Shown here: positions 35,394 to 45,867 of the stretch, one piece after another | Layout: the number at the start of each line of letters is the position of its first letter | How positions within the stretch are numbered: position 1 is the stretch's first letter | DNA from: M55B129 sp034189085 | Lineage (GTDB): Bacteria > Bacillota > Dethiobacteria > DTU022 | DNA: 64,000 bases | Assembly (NCBI GenBank): GCA_034189085.1 | Contig: JAXHVH010000008.1 | Location: forward strand, 1 to 64,000 | Direction: 5' to 3' | Notes under the pieces: model-generated | What the model was told of the DNA's origin: nothing | The model's database searches: none | What the model saw: only the letters and a program-made list of their open reading frames with translations | Translations under genes and position numbers: made by a program

Positions 35394-35548
35394 TGATAAA
35401 GTTTGGCTGTCATCCTTACTCCTGGTTGAAAAGTTACCAGGAAGTGGATGAAACAGCTGCCTGAAAGCAACCGGTTTTGCATGAGCCTTTCCTTTCAGCA
35501 GCTGTTGGAAAACTCGCCTTTAACGGGCAGAAGAAAGGAGCAAGAACG

Positions 35549-36589
35549 ATGATAATTGTTATGAAGCAGGTTGCCAGGGACGAAGAAGTGTTAAAAGTAG
35601 AAGAAAGACTGACAGAGATGGGGTATGCCCCCCACAGGATTCAGGGGACCGAAAGGGTGGTTATCGGGGCGGTTGGGGCTAAGAAAATTATTTTACCAAC
35701 CGGTTTGGAAGTACTACCCGGCGTTGAGAAGGTAGTCCCCATTACTGCTCCCTACAAACTGGTCAGTCGCCAGGCCAAGGATACTGATAGCATTGTCAGG
35801 GTGGGTGATGTTGAAATTGGCGGAAATGAAATTGTTTTTATGGCCGGTCCCTGTGCTGTGGAAAACGAAGAACAGCTTCTTACCATAGCCGGCATGGTAA
35901 AAGCTTCGGGAGCCCAGATCCTCCGTGGTGGAGCGTTTAAACCACGCTCATCTCCTTACAGCTTCCAGGGACTGGAACTGGAAGGATTAAAAATGCTTGA
36001 TCTGGCACGACAGGAAACAGGTCTCAAAATAGTAACAGAAGTATTAAATCCCCAGGAGGTGGAATTAGTTGCCAGCTACGCTGATATTCTTCAGATCGGG
36101 GCGCGCAACATGCAGAACTTTGCTCTTCTGCGGGAAGCAGGACGCAGCGGGAAACCGATTCTGCTCAAAAGAGGATTGGCTGCCACCTTTGAAGAGTGGT
36201 TGATGGCGGCGGAATACATCCTTAACGAAAACAATTTTCAGGTAATGCTATGTGAACGAGGCATCAGAACTTTTGAGACGTCTACACGCAATACCCTTGA
36301 TATCAGCGCTATTCCCCAGGCCAAGGAATTAAGCCATTTGCCGGTGATTGTTGATCCCTGCCATGCGAGCGGCAACTGGCGCCTGGCAGCCCCTTTGTCA
36401 AAAGCATCAATAGCTGCCGGAGCTGACGGTCTGATGATCGAAGTGCATAACAAACCGTCTGAAGCGCTCTCCGATGGTCCTCAATCGCTGACTCCAGAAA
36501 ATTTTGACTGTTTAATTGAAATGGTGGCTCCGATTGCAGCTGCTGTTAATCGCAACATACCGCAGGCAGCGACAAAAACCAGTAAATAA
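35549..36589 (+). CDS. aroF: 3-deoxy-7-phosphoheptulonate synthase (DAHP synthase, type I-beta)
   Basis: Encodes 346 residues. It condenses PEP with erythrose 4-phosphate, the first step of aromatic amino acid synthesis. A ferredoxin-like regulatory domain (about 1-70) precedes the TIM-barrel: MAGPCAVENEEQL, GAFKPRSSPYSFQG, QIGARNMQNFALL, LKRGLAAT and IVDPCHASG, with the metal-binding Cys and His in place. This is the Thermotoga-like, feedback-sensitive form. An ATG 24 codons into the open frame follows AAAGGAG. It lies behind a T-box leader and before pheA. Confidence 0.93.
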   Translation: MIIVMKQVARDEEVLKVEERLTEMGYAPHRIQGTERVVIGAVGAKKIILPTGLEVLPGVEKVVPITAPYKLVSRQAKDTDSIVRVGDVEIGGNEIVFMAGPCAVENEEQLLTIAGMVKASGAQILRGGAFKPRSSPYSFQGLELEGLKMLDLARQETGLKIVTEVLNPQEVELVASYADILQIGARNMQNFALLREAGRSGKPILLKRGLAATFEEWLMAAEYILNENNFQVMLCERGIRTFETSTRNTLDISAIPQAKELSHLPVIVDPCHASGNWRLAAPLSKASIAAGADGLMIEVHNKPSEALSDGPQSLTPENFDCLIEMVAPIAAAVNRNIPQAATKTSK

Positions 36590-36597
36590 ATGGGGGA

Positions 36598-37449
36598 ATG
36601 ATATCAGTGCAGGAGAATAAAAAGCTGGCTTACCTCGGCCCGGGAGGGACATTTTCAGAAGAAGCGGCACTCTACTACAGCGCTTCATCTCAGCGGCAGC
36701 TGGTGGAGTATCCAACGATAGTAGCGGTGATTAATGCTGTTTGTGAAAAGGAGACGGACGAAGGCCTGGTGCCGCTAGAAAACAGTCTGGAAGGTGGAGT
36801 TGGGGTTACTCTTGACCAGCTGGTCAGGCAGGAAGGCCTCTATATCCGGCATGAATTGACTCGCCCGGTGAGGCAGTGTTTAATGGCCAAAGAAAAGTTA
36901 ACCCTGGCACAAATTAAAATTGTCTATTCCCACCCCCATGCCCTGGGTCAATGTGCTGATTATATAGATCATCATCTGCCTCATACAGAATGTCTCCCGG
37001 TTGAAAGCACAGCAGCAGCCGCGGCACTGGCAGCCCAAAATACAGGCGCAGCGGCCATTGCTCCTGGAAGAGCGGCTGCGCTGTACAATCTTTTATTGCT
37101 GGCTGAAAACATCCAGGATAATCAGGATAACAGCACCCGCTTCATTATTCTGGCCGAAACTGATCATCCACCCACGGGAGAGGATAAAACATCGCTTGTT
37201 TTTACCATTCCTGACGGTCCGGGCAGTTTATATAAAATCCTTGGCCACTTTGCCCGCCGGGCAATAAATTTGACCCGTATTGAGTCAAGGCCTTCAAGAA
37301 AGATTGTCGGAGACTGGCTATTTTTTATTGATTGTGAGGGGCACCGTTTGGATTCCGGGAGAAAAGAACTCTGGGAAGAGATTGAGAAGGAAGTATCCTT
37401 CTTTAAATTACTTGGTTCTTACCCACGCAACAATTTCAATGTTCAATGA
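36598..37449 (+). CDS. pheA: prephenate dehydratase
   Basis: Encodes 283 residues; no chorismate mutase domain. The PDT domain begins AYLGPGGTFSEEAA and carries VPLENSLEGGV and the catalytic NSTRF motif near 175-180. A C-terminal ACT domain (about 200-275, GPGSLYKILGHFA, NLTRIESRPS) should bind phenylalanine for feedback inhibition. It starts at ATG 36598 or, better spaced from GGGGGA, at GTG 36607. Co-transcribed with aroF under the T-box. Confidence 0.93.
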   Translation: MISVQENKKLAYLGPGGTFSEEAALYYSASSQRQLVEYPTIVAVINAVCEKETDEGLVPLENSLEGGVGVTLDQLVRQEGLYIRHELTRPVRQCLMAKEKLTLAQIKIVYSHPHALGQCADYIDHHLPHTECLPVESTAAAAALAAQNTGAAAIAPGRAAALYNLLLLAENIQDNQDNSTRFIILAETDHPPTGEDKTSLVFTIPDGPGSLYKILGHFARRAINLTRIESRPSRKIVGDWLFFIDCEGHRLDSGRKELWEEIEKEVSFFKLLGSYPRNNFNVQ

Positions 37450-37462
37450 ATGTTATATGATT

Positions 37463-37492
37463 GGGAAGCCAGGCTGCCTGTTTCCCTTTTAT
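37463..37492. terminator. terminator between pheA and fdhA
   Basis: Stem GGGAAgcCAGG / CCTGtTTCCC with a CTG loop, followed by TTTTATTT on the plus strand. It sits between convergent genes. Confidence 0.6.
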
Positions 37493-37541
37493 TTGATAAA
37501 TCCTGTATGACAGTATTGGCCGGTTTCCTGATGTTTATCCA

Positions 37542-40229
37542 TTAACAAGCTAACTTTCTGATATTAACCGCACAGACTTTTAGCTCGGGGATGCCGGCAA
37601 CGGGATCATGAACATCATTGGTAAGCAGGTTTGTGGCGGTTTCACGGTAATGGAAGGTCATAAATACCGTTCCCGGAGCAACTTTGTCAGTTAATCTTAC
37701 TTTTGCCTGCACCTGTCCTCGCCGGGAAGTAATTTCAATCATGTCTTCATCCTGCAGGCCGAGAGCAATACCATCCTGTGGGCTAACCTGAACGAATTCT
37801 TCAGGCCGGTGCCTGGAAAGGCCCTTTGAGCGGCGGCTCATTGTTCCCGTATGATAGTGGAAAAGATGTCTGCCGGTAGTCAGGATAAAGGGATAAGTTT
37901 CATCCGGCTCTTCAGCCGGTTTTTTGTATTCGACAGCGCTGAACAAGCCTTTACCGCGTGCAAAAATATCTTTGTGCAGATAGCAGGTCCCTTCATGCTC
38001 GGGGCTGGGGCAGGGCCACTGCAGGCTATTTGATTGCAGGCGTTTGTAACTTAACCCTCCATAGCTCGGGGTAACAGCAGCAATTTCGGCAAAAACTTCT
38101 TCAGCACTTTTATAATTCCAGGGGAAACCCATCTTTTTCCCAAGTTCGGTGATTATTTGCCAATCAGGGCGTGCTTCGCCGGGAGCCTTAACTGCGGGGT
38201 AACTCAGTTGTACCCTGCGTTCAGTGTTAGTGTATGTGCCATATCTTTCTGCATAAGCGGCAGCCGGCAGGATCACATCAGCATAAGCTGATGTTTCGTT
38301 CATAAAGATATCCTGGACAACTAGAAAATCAAGTTTTTCAAGTGCTTTGATTACATGTGAAGAGTTGGGATCACTGAGGATGGGATTTTCGCCCATGATG
38401 TACATCCCTTTTATAGATCCATCGAGTACTGCCTGGAACATGTCTGTAGCCTGCAAGCCCGGTTTATTGCTTAATTTGATCTGCCAGGTTGTTGATAGCT
38501 GATCCATTACTTTTTTATCGCCGACTTGCTGATAGGCGGTATACACATTGGGAAGAGCGCCCATATCACAGGCACCCTGCACGTTGTTTTGACCGCGAAG
38601 TGGGTTTACGCCGGTAGAAGGACGTCCGATATTACCGGTGAGCATGGCCAGGTTGGCCAGAGAAAGAACATTGTCTGTGCCGGTAGTGTGCTGGGTTATA
38701 CCCATGGTGTAAAGAATACTGGCTTTCCCTTCCCGGGCATAGATTTTTGCAGCTTTGATTAAATCTTCCACCTTCACACCTGTTATCTTTGCGACATATT
38801 CAGGTGAATATTTTTCAACCGTTTGTTTAAATTTCTCATAGTTTTCCGTCCTGTCAGAGATAAAACTGCTGTCCATGAGGTCATTGCTGATGATGACGTT
38901 AGCAAGCCCGTTGATCAAGGCAACATCAGTGCCCGGTCTCAGGGGTAAGTGGACGGTGGCAATTTTAACGAGATCTATATTCCTCGGATCGGCAACAATC
39001 AGGGTCGCACCGTTGGCAACCGCCTGACGGATCCTGTAGCTGATCACCGGATGGGTTTCTGTAGTATTGGAGCCAATTACAAGAATTGTGTCACAGCCTG
39101 TAATTTCTTCAATACTGTTTGTCATCGCTCCGCTTCCGAATGCTCTGGCCAGACCGGCCACAGTTGGAGAGTGTCAAAGCCGTGCACAGTGATCGATATT
39201 ATTGGTCCCGATTGAGCGCATCAGCTTTTGTATCAGGTAGTTGTCTTCATTGCTCGCTTTTGCCGAGCTCAAAGCAGCAATAGCATCTGCGCTGTAATTT
39301 TCTTTTATTGTGCTCAGTTTCTCTGCAACGAAATCAAGAGCCTCGTCCCATTCAGCCTCGACAAAAACGCCCTCTTTTTTTAGCAACGGCTTAGTCAGTC
39401 TGTCTTCACTCTGAATATAGTCCCAGCCAAAGCGCCCCTTGGTGCAAAGATGCCCGCGATTGACCGGGCTGTCGGGATCAGGGGAAGCGTCGATTATTTT
39501 ACCATTTTTGACATGTAGATATACTGAACATCCTGTTCCACAATAGGGGCAGATTGTTTTTATTTTTTCAATTTCCCAGGGACGGCCTTGCCCCAGGCCG
39601 GCTTTAGGAATTAATGCCCCCACCGGACAGTTATCCACACACATCCCGCAGAATACACAGGACGAGTTCTCGATTGGATCTCTATAAGGGGGCGCTACAA
39701 TCGTATCAAAACCCCTGTTTATAAAATCAATAGCTCCTGCTCCGACAATTTCCTGGCATTTGCCCACGCAGATGCCACATAAGATACATTTATTCATATC
39801 GCGAATAAAAAATGGGTTGGTATCATCCGGGGGCAACTTTTTGACCTCACCAACAAACTCGCTTTCAGAAATTCCGTAGCGGTAGCAGTAATCCTGCAGT
39901 TTGCAGTTACCCGTCCGTTCACAGGTGATGCATTCCAGCGGATGGTTGGCAATCATTAAACTTAGGACATTTTTACGGGCACTGACCACTCTTTCCGACT
40001 CAGTATAGACTACCATCCCTTCCATGACTGGAGTAACGCAGGATGCCACTAAATTTTTTGCCTTTTCTACTTCTACGACACATATCCGGCAGGCTCCATT
40101 TGGTGGAAGTTCAGGATCATAACACAAAGTGGGGATGTCAATACCCTGCTGCCTTGCTGCTTCCAGGATTGTTGTTCCTGCTGGGACTGAAATTTTCTGA
40201 CTATCAATAGTTAAATTTACCTTTGACAT
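37542..40229 (-). CDS. fdhA: formate dehydrogenase catalytic subunit, selenocysteine-containing
   Basis: Encodes 895 residues when the TGA at 39174-39176 is read as selenocysteine (residue 352). That codon lies in the exact FdhF-like context CARL-U-HSPTVAG and is followed by a bSECIS hairpin. Domains in order: an N-terminal 2Fe-2S domain (CYDPELPPNGACRIC), a His/Cys 4Fe-4S motif (HPLECITCERTGNC), two ferredoxin-type 4Fe-4S clusters (CILCGICVGKC, CVFCGMCVDNC), the CPYCGTGC cluster of the molybdopterin oxidoreductase, then the Mo/W-bis-MGD domains and a dinucleotide-binding C-terminus. It oxidises formate or reduces CO2 in the cytoplasm. No NuoE/F-like or other partner is adjacent. ATG 40229 follows GAGGG; the upstream open frame is not needed. 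An automatic gene caller would split this into two ORFs (end 39174, restart 39161). Confidence 0.93.
39146..39160 (-). promoter_or_regulatory. bSECIS element in fdhA mRNA
   Basis: In the mRNA, 13 bases after the UGA, a 5-bp stem UGGCC/GGCCA closes a GGUCU loop. The GGUCU loop is the same as in the E. coli fdhF SECIS element bound by SelB, and its spacing is in the functional range. Confidence 0.8.
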
Positions 40230-40448
40230 ATAATATCCCTCATCAAAAATTTGAATATCTAACTTAACTGATAATATCATATATTTTTTTTAATTTAAAG
40301 CTGCTTTTACTTTATTGTTCAGGCTTTGCTTATCCCCGACCCGCCTGCAACGTAAAAACAAAAAGGCCTGATCACCATATCATAATAGCAGTAAATAATG
40401 GTTACCCGATGGTTGTGTCAGATATGGATCGTGAATCAGCCGGGTCTG

Positions 40449-40477
40449 TTGACGTCTTACCCCGGACCGGTTATAAT
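40449..40477 (+). promoter_or_regulatory. sigma-A promoter for mfd
   Basis: TTGACG (40449-40454), 17-base spacer, perfect TATAAT (40472-40477), 84 bases before the GTG start. The rest of the divergent region 40230-40560 holds only a weak AT-rich promoter for fdhA. Confidence 0.75.
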
Positions 40478-40560
40478 TTTAACTGTTATCACGGGGGGAT
40501 CATGGTAGTCCTCCCCTTTTGTGCTGTACCGAACAGTTTTTTGGGAAAGGAGCATTTACT

Positions 40561-43500
40561 GTGCCCGAGAGGTTTCTCGATTTATGGCCAGAAGATCAGG
40601 CCTTCAAAAAGATTATCAGCGAGATACATGATTCACCGGCATACAGGGTCTCGGTAACCGGCCTGGATGGCAGTGCCAGGTCATTTTTCGCCGCCGGCCT
40701 GTCCAGGCATGCCGGCCGGCCTCTTCTGGTTGTTGCAGCTGATACCGACCGGGCTGAAAGAATTATTACCGATCTTTCTGCATATTTCCCCGGTAAAGTA
40801 AACATGCTTCCGCCGCGAGAGCTTTTTCTCAACACGGAAGTACTATCGCGCAGTGAAGAATACCCGCGGATGAGATTACGCTTTATGGAATGGTTGAAAA
40901 GCAGAAACTGTGGTATCTATGTCACAACCGGTGATGCCCTGCTTGCGAAAGAACTGCCGCCGGCAATATGGGAAGATTTGATTGTCAGGTTGCAGCAGGG
41001 CAAAACTGTGGAGCGCCAGGCTTTAATTGACAGGCTTGTGGAAACTGGTTATCAAAGAAGCGCTTTAACGGAAACTGCCGGTCAGTTCAGCGCCCGCGGA
41101 GATATAATTGATATTTACCCACCGGCCGGTGGCTCCCCGTACCGGTTAGATCTTTTTGATAATGTGATTGAGTCAATTAAATATTTTGATCCTTCAACCC
41201 AGCGTTCAATGGATATGACTGATGAAGCCGTGATCCTGCCGGCCAGGGAGCTGCCTCTGCCGGCGAAGGTTTATGCCAGGGGGCGACAGTTGATACTCAA
41301 GAAACTTGAAAGCGCTGTTGCCAGTCTGACCCGGCGAGGTGAAGAAAAGGCAGCGGTTGTTTTAAAAGAGCAGATTAACCGTCACCTGGAAAGGTTGTCC
41401 CAGCCCGACGGCCTTGACATGCTGAGTTCTTACTTTTCATTCTTTTACGGTGACGGCGCTTCATTGCTTGATTACCTGTCTTCGGATCACCTGGTGGTTG
41501 TCGAAGAACCGGCTACCCTGATCGAAAAAGGGAACAATCTGCGGCATGAACTGGCCGTTTACCTGAGCAATGTTTTGCTCAATGCCGGGTTAATAGTTAA
41601 TAATCACCAGCAGCTCTGGGATGAAGAAGAACTGTTTCAACGAACTCGCTGCCCCCTGCTCTTTTGTTCTCTTTTCCCCGGAGATAACATTGCGGGTGGT
41701 GATTTGCCGGCATATCATTTCGAGGCTAAGAGTGCCCCTTCGTATCATGGGCAGCGGGATCTTTTCAGGAACGATTACAAAAGATGGCTGGAAAATGGCT
41801 ACAGCGTTTATCTGATCGCCGGGACTGAGAAACGCGGCCGGGGGTTGAGAGAATTTTTGGCTGATCCCGAAGAACCGGGGTTGCAGCATAAAGAAAATTT
41901 ACCGTTTATTGATCCGGAACAGGTAGCGGTTCTCACTGGCACCCTGGAGGAAGGATTTGTCGTGCCTTCTTTGAAACTGGCGGTTATAGACGAACAAAAC
42001 CTGTTGCCAAAACGGAAAAAGAAAAAAAGAGCTTTCCCAAAAAGCGGTGTTCGGCTAAGCGATTATCGTGAACTGAAGCCGGGTGATTATGTAGTCCACG
42101 AACAGCATGGCATCGGCAGGTATCAGGGGATCAACACTCTTGAAATCGGGGGGACAATGCGTGATTACCTTATGCTGCGCTACAGGGGTGCCGATCGCCT
42201 TTATATACCAATCGACCAGGTAGAGCTGATTCAGAAATATTCGGGGGGCGAGGGGCCTCCTCCCCGCCTGCACAGCCTGGGAGGAGGGGAATGGCAGCGC
42301 ATCAAGAGCAGGGTCAGCCGTTCGGTAGAAGAACTGGCCCGGGAACTTTTATCTCTTTACGCTGCCAGGCAGGCTGTGGAAGGGTATGCCTTTGGTCCCG
42401 ATCATTCCTGGCAGGAAGAATTCGAAGCAAATTTCCCTTACGAGGAAACCCCGGATCAACAGCGCGCCATTGTCGATGTGAAAACCGACCTGGAAAAGAA
42501 ACAGCCTATGGACAGGTTGATCTGTGGTGATGTTGGTTATGGGAAAACTGAGGTAGCCATGAGGGCTGCTTTTAAAGTAGTCCTGGAAGGGAAGCAGGTT
42601 GCTGTACTTGTTCCAACCACGGTATTGGCAATGCAGCATTACAATACTTTCCGGGAACGATTTGCAGGATTTCCCGTAAAAATTGCCTGCCTGAGCAGGT
42701 TTGTAACGAAGAGCAAGCAAAAAGAAATAATTGAAGATCTCTCAACCGGTAAGATCGACATTGTAATTGCGACCCATCGTCTTCTATCTGCGGACATCTC
42801 TTTTAACGATCTGGGGCTCTTTGTTATAGACGAAGAACAGCGATTTGGAGTACGCCAGAAAGAAAAAATGAAGAAAATGCGCCTGGAAGTAGACACACTG
42901 GCTCTTACTGCTACACCTATTCCGAGGACACTTCACCTTTCCCTGGCAGGGGCCAGGGATCTGAGTATCATCGAAACACCGCCTGAAAATCGTTTCCCCA
43001 TCCAGACTTATGTCCTGGAGTACTCTGAAGAGTTGCTGCGGGAAGCAGTTCAGCGTGAACTCAGCCGGAGTGGGCAGGTTTTCATTGTCTACAACAGGAT
43101 TGATCGAATTAACAGGTTTGCGGAACGTATTCAAAAAATATTTCCGGAGGCATCGGTTGCTGTTGGACACGGTCGGATGCCGGAAGCAAATCTTGAGCGG
43201 GTTATGACCGATTTTCAGGCCGGCCTTCACCAGATCTTGATCAGCACAACGATCATAGAATCAGGCCTTGACATTCCCAATGTTAATACATTAATCATCT
43301 GCGATGCTGATAAATTCGGCCTGGCTCAGCTTTATCAGATCAGGGGTCGGGTCGGACGTTCCGATCGCCTGGCTTATGCTTACCTTACTTATCGAAGAGA
43401 CAAGGTGGTATCTGAAGTTGCTCGCAAGAGGTTAAAGGCGATTAAAGAATTTACCGAGCTCGGTTCAGGGTTTAAAATAGCCCTGCGGGATCTGGAGATT

Positions 43501-44118
43501 CGAGGCGCGGGTACTATCCTTGGTGCCGAACAACATGGATTTATTGCTGCTGTGGGGTATGATCTATATGTCAAGCTGCTCGATCAAGCCGTTGCCGTGC
43601 TGAAAGATGAAAAAATCACACCAAAAGTTGACACCAGGCTTGATCTTCCTGTGGATGCCTATATTCCATCCTCCTATGTCGGAGCTCAGGCTCAAAAGTT
43701 TGATTTCTACCGTCGCATTTACGGAAGTGAATCGCTGCAAGAATTGCTGGAACTTGGTGAAGAACTGGTCGATCGGTTTGGGACGCCACCCGAGCCGGTC
43801 AATAATTTATTAAAAATTGGAGAACTGCGTATTCTGGCAGCCCGGCTAAAAGTTGCTTCTGTCCAGCAGAAAAAAACAATTCAGATCCGTTTTACTCCAG
43901 GTGCATCTGTGGATGAAAACTATTTAGGACGTATCAATACGGTTGACCGACAGAGTCTCATCAAAGACAGGAGAGAACCTCTTACAGTCAGGATAAAACC
44001 CGACGGATTGCAGGGAGCTGTTATCGATGGTCTGCTCTCCCTGTTCAGAGAATTGATGGCCATGCAAGAGGGACAGGAAGAACAGACTGCTGACAGTGGG
44101 GTCTCCAACCTGCTATAA
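40561..44118 (+). CDS. mfd: transcription-repair coupling factor
   Basis: Encodes 1185 residues. It removes RNA polymerase stalled at DNA damage and recruits UvrA. Order: UvrB-like N-terminal domains (to about 350), the RNA polymerase interaction domain beginning LKPGDYVVHEQHGIGRYQG (about 502-520), the RecG-like translocase with Walker A DVGYGKTE (about 656-663), the DEEQ box (about 757-760), ALTATPIPRTL, and QIRGRVGRS in motif VI. A TRCF C-terminal domain follows. GTG at 40561, eight bases after AAAGGAG, is preferred to the start of the open frame at 40519. Confidence 0.96.
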   Translation: MPERFLDLWPEDQAFKKIISEIHDSPAYRVSVTGLDGSARSFFAAGLSRHAGRPLLVVAADTDRAERIITDLSAYFPGKVNMLPPRELFLNTEVLSRSEEYPRMRLRFMEWLKSRNCGIYVTTGDALLAKELPPAIWEDLIVRLQQGKTVERQALIDRLVETGYQRSALTETAGQFSARGDIIDIYPPAGGSPYRLDLFDNVIESIKYFDPSTQRSMDMTDEAVILPARELPLPAKVYARGRQLILKKLESAVASLTRRGEEKAAVVLKEQINRHLERLSQPDGLDMLSSYFSFFYGDGASLLDYLSSDHLVVVEEPATLIEKGNNLRHELAVYLSNVLLNAGLIVNNHQQLWDEEELFQRTRCPLLFCSLFPGDNIAGGDLPAYHFEAKSAPSYHGQRDLFRNDYKRWLENGYSVYLIAGTEKRGRGLREFLADPEEPGLQHKENLPFIDPEQVAVLTGTLEEGFVVPSLKLAVIDEQNLLPKRKKKKRAFPKSGVRLSDYRELKPGDYVVHEQHGIGRYQGINTLEIGGTMRDYLMLRYRGADRLYIPIDQVELIQKYSGGEGPPPRLHSLGGGEWQRIKSRVSRSVEELARELLSLYAARQAVEGYAFGPDHSWQEEFEANFPYEETPDQQRAIVDVKTDLEKKQPMDRLICGDVGYGKTEVAMRAAFKVVLEGKQVAVLVPTTVLAMQHYNTFRERFAGFPVKIACLSRFVTKSKQKEIIEDLSTGKIDIVIATHRLLSADISFNDLGLFVIDEEQRFGVRQKEKMKKMRLEVDTLALTATPIPRTLHLSLAGARDLSIIETPPENRFPIQTYVLEYSEELLREAVQRELSRSGQVFIVYNRIDRINRFAERIQKIFPEASVAVGHGRMPEANLERVMTDFQAGLHQILISTTIIESGLDIPNVNTLIICDADKFGLAQLYQIRGRVGRSDRLAYAYLTYRRDKVVSEVARKRLKAIKEFTELGSGFKIALRDLEIRGAGTILGAEQHGFIAAVGYDLYVKLLDQAVAVLKDEKITPKVDTRLDLPVDAYIPSSYVGAQAQKFDFYRRIYGSESLQELLELGEELVDRFGTPPEPVNNLLKIGELRILAARLKVASVQQKKTIQIRFTPGASVDENYLGRINTVDRQSLIKDRREPLTVRIKPDGLQGAVIDGLLSLFRELMAMQEGQEEQTADSGVSNLL

Positions 44119-44153
44119 TACAGGTCAGAATAACTTTAAGAAGGTAATATTTT

Positions 44154-45785
44154 TTGGGCACCAGCTATTCATCATTTGTCAGAGGAGCAGCTATTCTGGC
44201 TGTAACCGGTGTCGCCGCACGGATTGTGGGAGCCGTCTTCAGGATAGCCCTGGCCGCCATCCTGGGTGATGAAGGGATCGGTCTTTACCAGTATGCGTAT
44301 CCCATCTATTCAACCCTGCTGGTGATATCTACTGCCGGTATTCCCGTTGCCCTCTCTAAAATAATGGCCGAGAAAATAGCCATACGTGAATACGGCGAAG
44401 CAATGAGAGTATTCCGCATTGCTTTTGTTATTCTCATGCTCAGCGGCCTGGCTATATTTTTTGTTCTTCTGCTGGGGGCTGAGTTTATTGCCGCTACGGT
44501 GATCGGGGATATGAAAGCGGTTTATCCCCTGATGGCAATTTCACCAGCTATTTTCTTTGTGACAATTATGGCCTCGTTGCGAGGGTTTTTCCAGGGGCAA
44601 CAGAATATGTTGCCCACCGCTCTTTCACAGCTTATAGAACAGCTGGTCAGAGTCGGATTTGCCCTGGGCCTGGTTTTATTGTACCTGCCGGTAGGTCTTG
44701 AATATGCCGCCGCCGGGGCAACTTCTGGAGCAGCAGCGGGCGGGTTGGCCGGCCTTTTATTCCTGGCATTCCTTTACTGGAGAAACCGTCGTTCCCTATG
44801 GCAGGAAAAGAAAAGCGAAAGTAGTAATCCCGAATCTGTAAGCCGGATAATCAGTCGTATTCTGAGCCTGGCGGTGCCGGTAACAATCGGCGGGCTGGTT
44901 ATTCCCCTTATATCACTGATCGATCTGGTAGTAGTCCCCCGGCAGTTGCAGGCGGCTGGTTTTGATATTGCAAGCGCACGCGCTTTGTATGGACAGCTTA
45001 CCGGTATGGCCGGTTCCGTTGTTTATTTTCCCAATGTAGTGGCTTTGGCTCTCAGTATGAGCCTTGTACCGGCAATTTCTGAAGCTTATGCCCTGAAGGA
45101 TGACGGTCTTATTCGCAGTCGATCAGCTGTTGCTGTGAAATTAACAGCCCTGTTTTCCATCCCTTCAGCTATTGGTTTATTCGTGCTGGCTGAACCGATA
45201 ACCGTGCTCCTATTTAATAATGCCGAAGCCGGTTATCCTCTTGCCTGGATGTCCTGGTCAGTGATTCCCCTTTGCATCTATGTTTCCACAACCGGTTTAA
45301 TACAGGGCCTTGGAAAACCGATCATCCCTGCTCTCAATATGCTATACGGAGGAATTGTTAAAACAATTCTGGCATGGTACCTCACTGCTATTCCGTCACT
45401 TAATGTTGGTGGTGCTGCCATGGCGTCTGTAATCGGTCTTGCAGTAGCGGCAGCATTGAACCTTTATCATGTCCGCCGTTTTACAGGATGGCGGGGAAGA
45501 GTGTGGGAATTGCTTGTTCTGCCGGGTATAGCCAGTGCAGCCATGGCTCTTGCAGCGTACCTTGTTTATAGTACTATAGCCGGTTTGGCGGGTGGGTTTT
45601 TATCCGGTGGCCTGCTTAATCTGCTTGCTACCCTGGCAGCAATTACTGTGGGGATCATTGTATACGTAGTCGTCCTACTTCTTTCCGGTGGTTTTACAGG
45701 GGAAGAGCTGCAGATGCTTCCTTTCATTGGCAGGAAACTTGCTGTGCTGGCAAAACGCGGCAGGAAAAAGTCTGGCTTGGATTAA
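44154..45785 (+). CDS. SpoVB/MurJ-like polysaccharide flippase
   Basis: Encodes 543 residues with about 14 transmembrane helices of the MOP exporter superfamily. The start SSFVRGAAILAVTGVAARIVG and the central SRIISRILSLAVPVTIGG are typical of SpoVB/YabM and relatives, proposed lipid II flippases. It starts with TTG after GAAGG. In Bacillus the order is mfd-spoVT-yabM-mazG; spoVT is missing here. A role in vegetative wall synthesis is as likely as in the spore cortex. Confidence 0.85.
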   Translation: MGTSYSSFVRGAAILAVTGVAARIVGAVFRIALAAILGDEGIGLYQYAYPIYSTLLVISTAGIPVALSKIMAEKIAIREYGEAMRVFRIAFVILMLSGLAIFFVLLLGAEFIAATVIGDMKAVYPLMAISPAIFFVTIMASLRGFFQGQQNMLPTALSQLIEQLVRVGFALGLVLLYLPVGLEYAAAGATSGAAAGGLAGLLFLAFLYWRNRRSLWQEKKSESSNPESVSRIISRILSLAVPVTIGGLVIPLISLIDLVVVPRQLQAAGFDIASARALYGQLTGMAGSVVYFPNVVALALSMSLVPAISEAYALKDDGLIRSRSAVAVKLTALFSIPSAIGLFVLAEPITVLLFNNAEAGYPLAWMSWSVIPLCIYVSTTGLIQGLGKPIIPALNMLYGGIVKTILAWYLTAIPSLNVGGAAMASVIGLAVAAALNLYHVRRFTGWRGRVWELLVLPGIASAAMALAAYLVYSTIAGLAGGFLSGGLLNLLATLAAITVGIIVYVVVLLLSGGFTGEELQMLPFIGRKLAVLAKRGRKKSGLD

Positions 45786-45867
45786 GAAAGCACCGGGCGG
45801 CTTTTTACTCCTGAAGTTATTTTGTGTTTTAACAAATTTGCAATTGTGTTTTTCGGGAGGTAATTGA

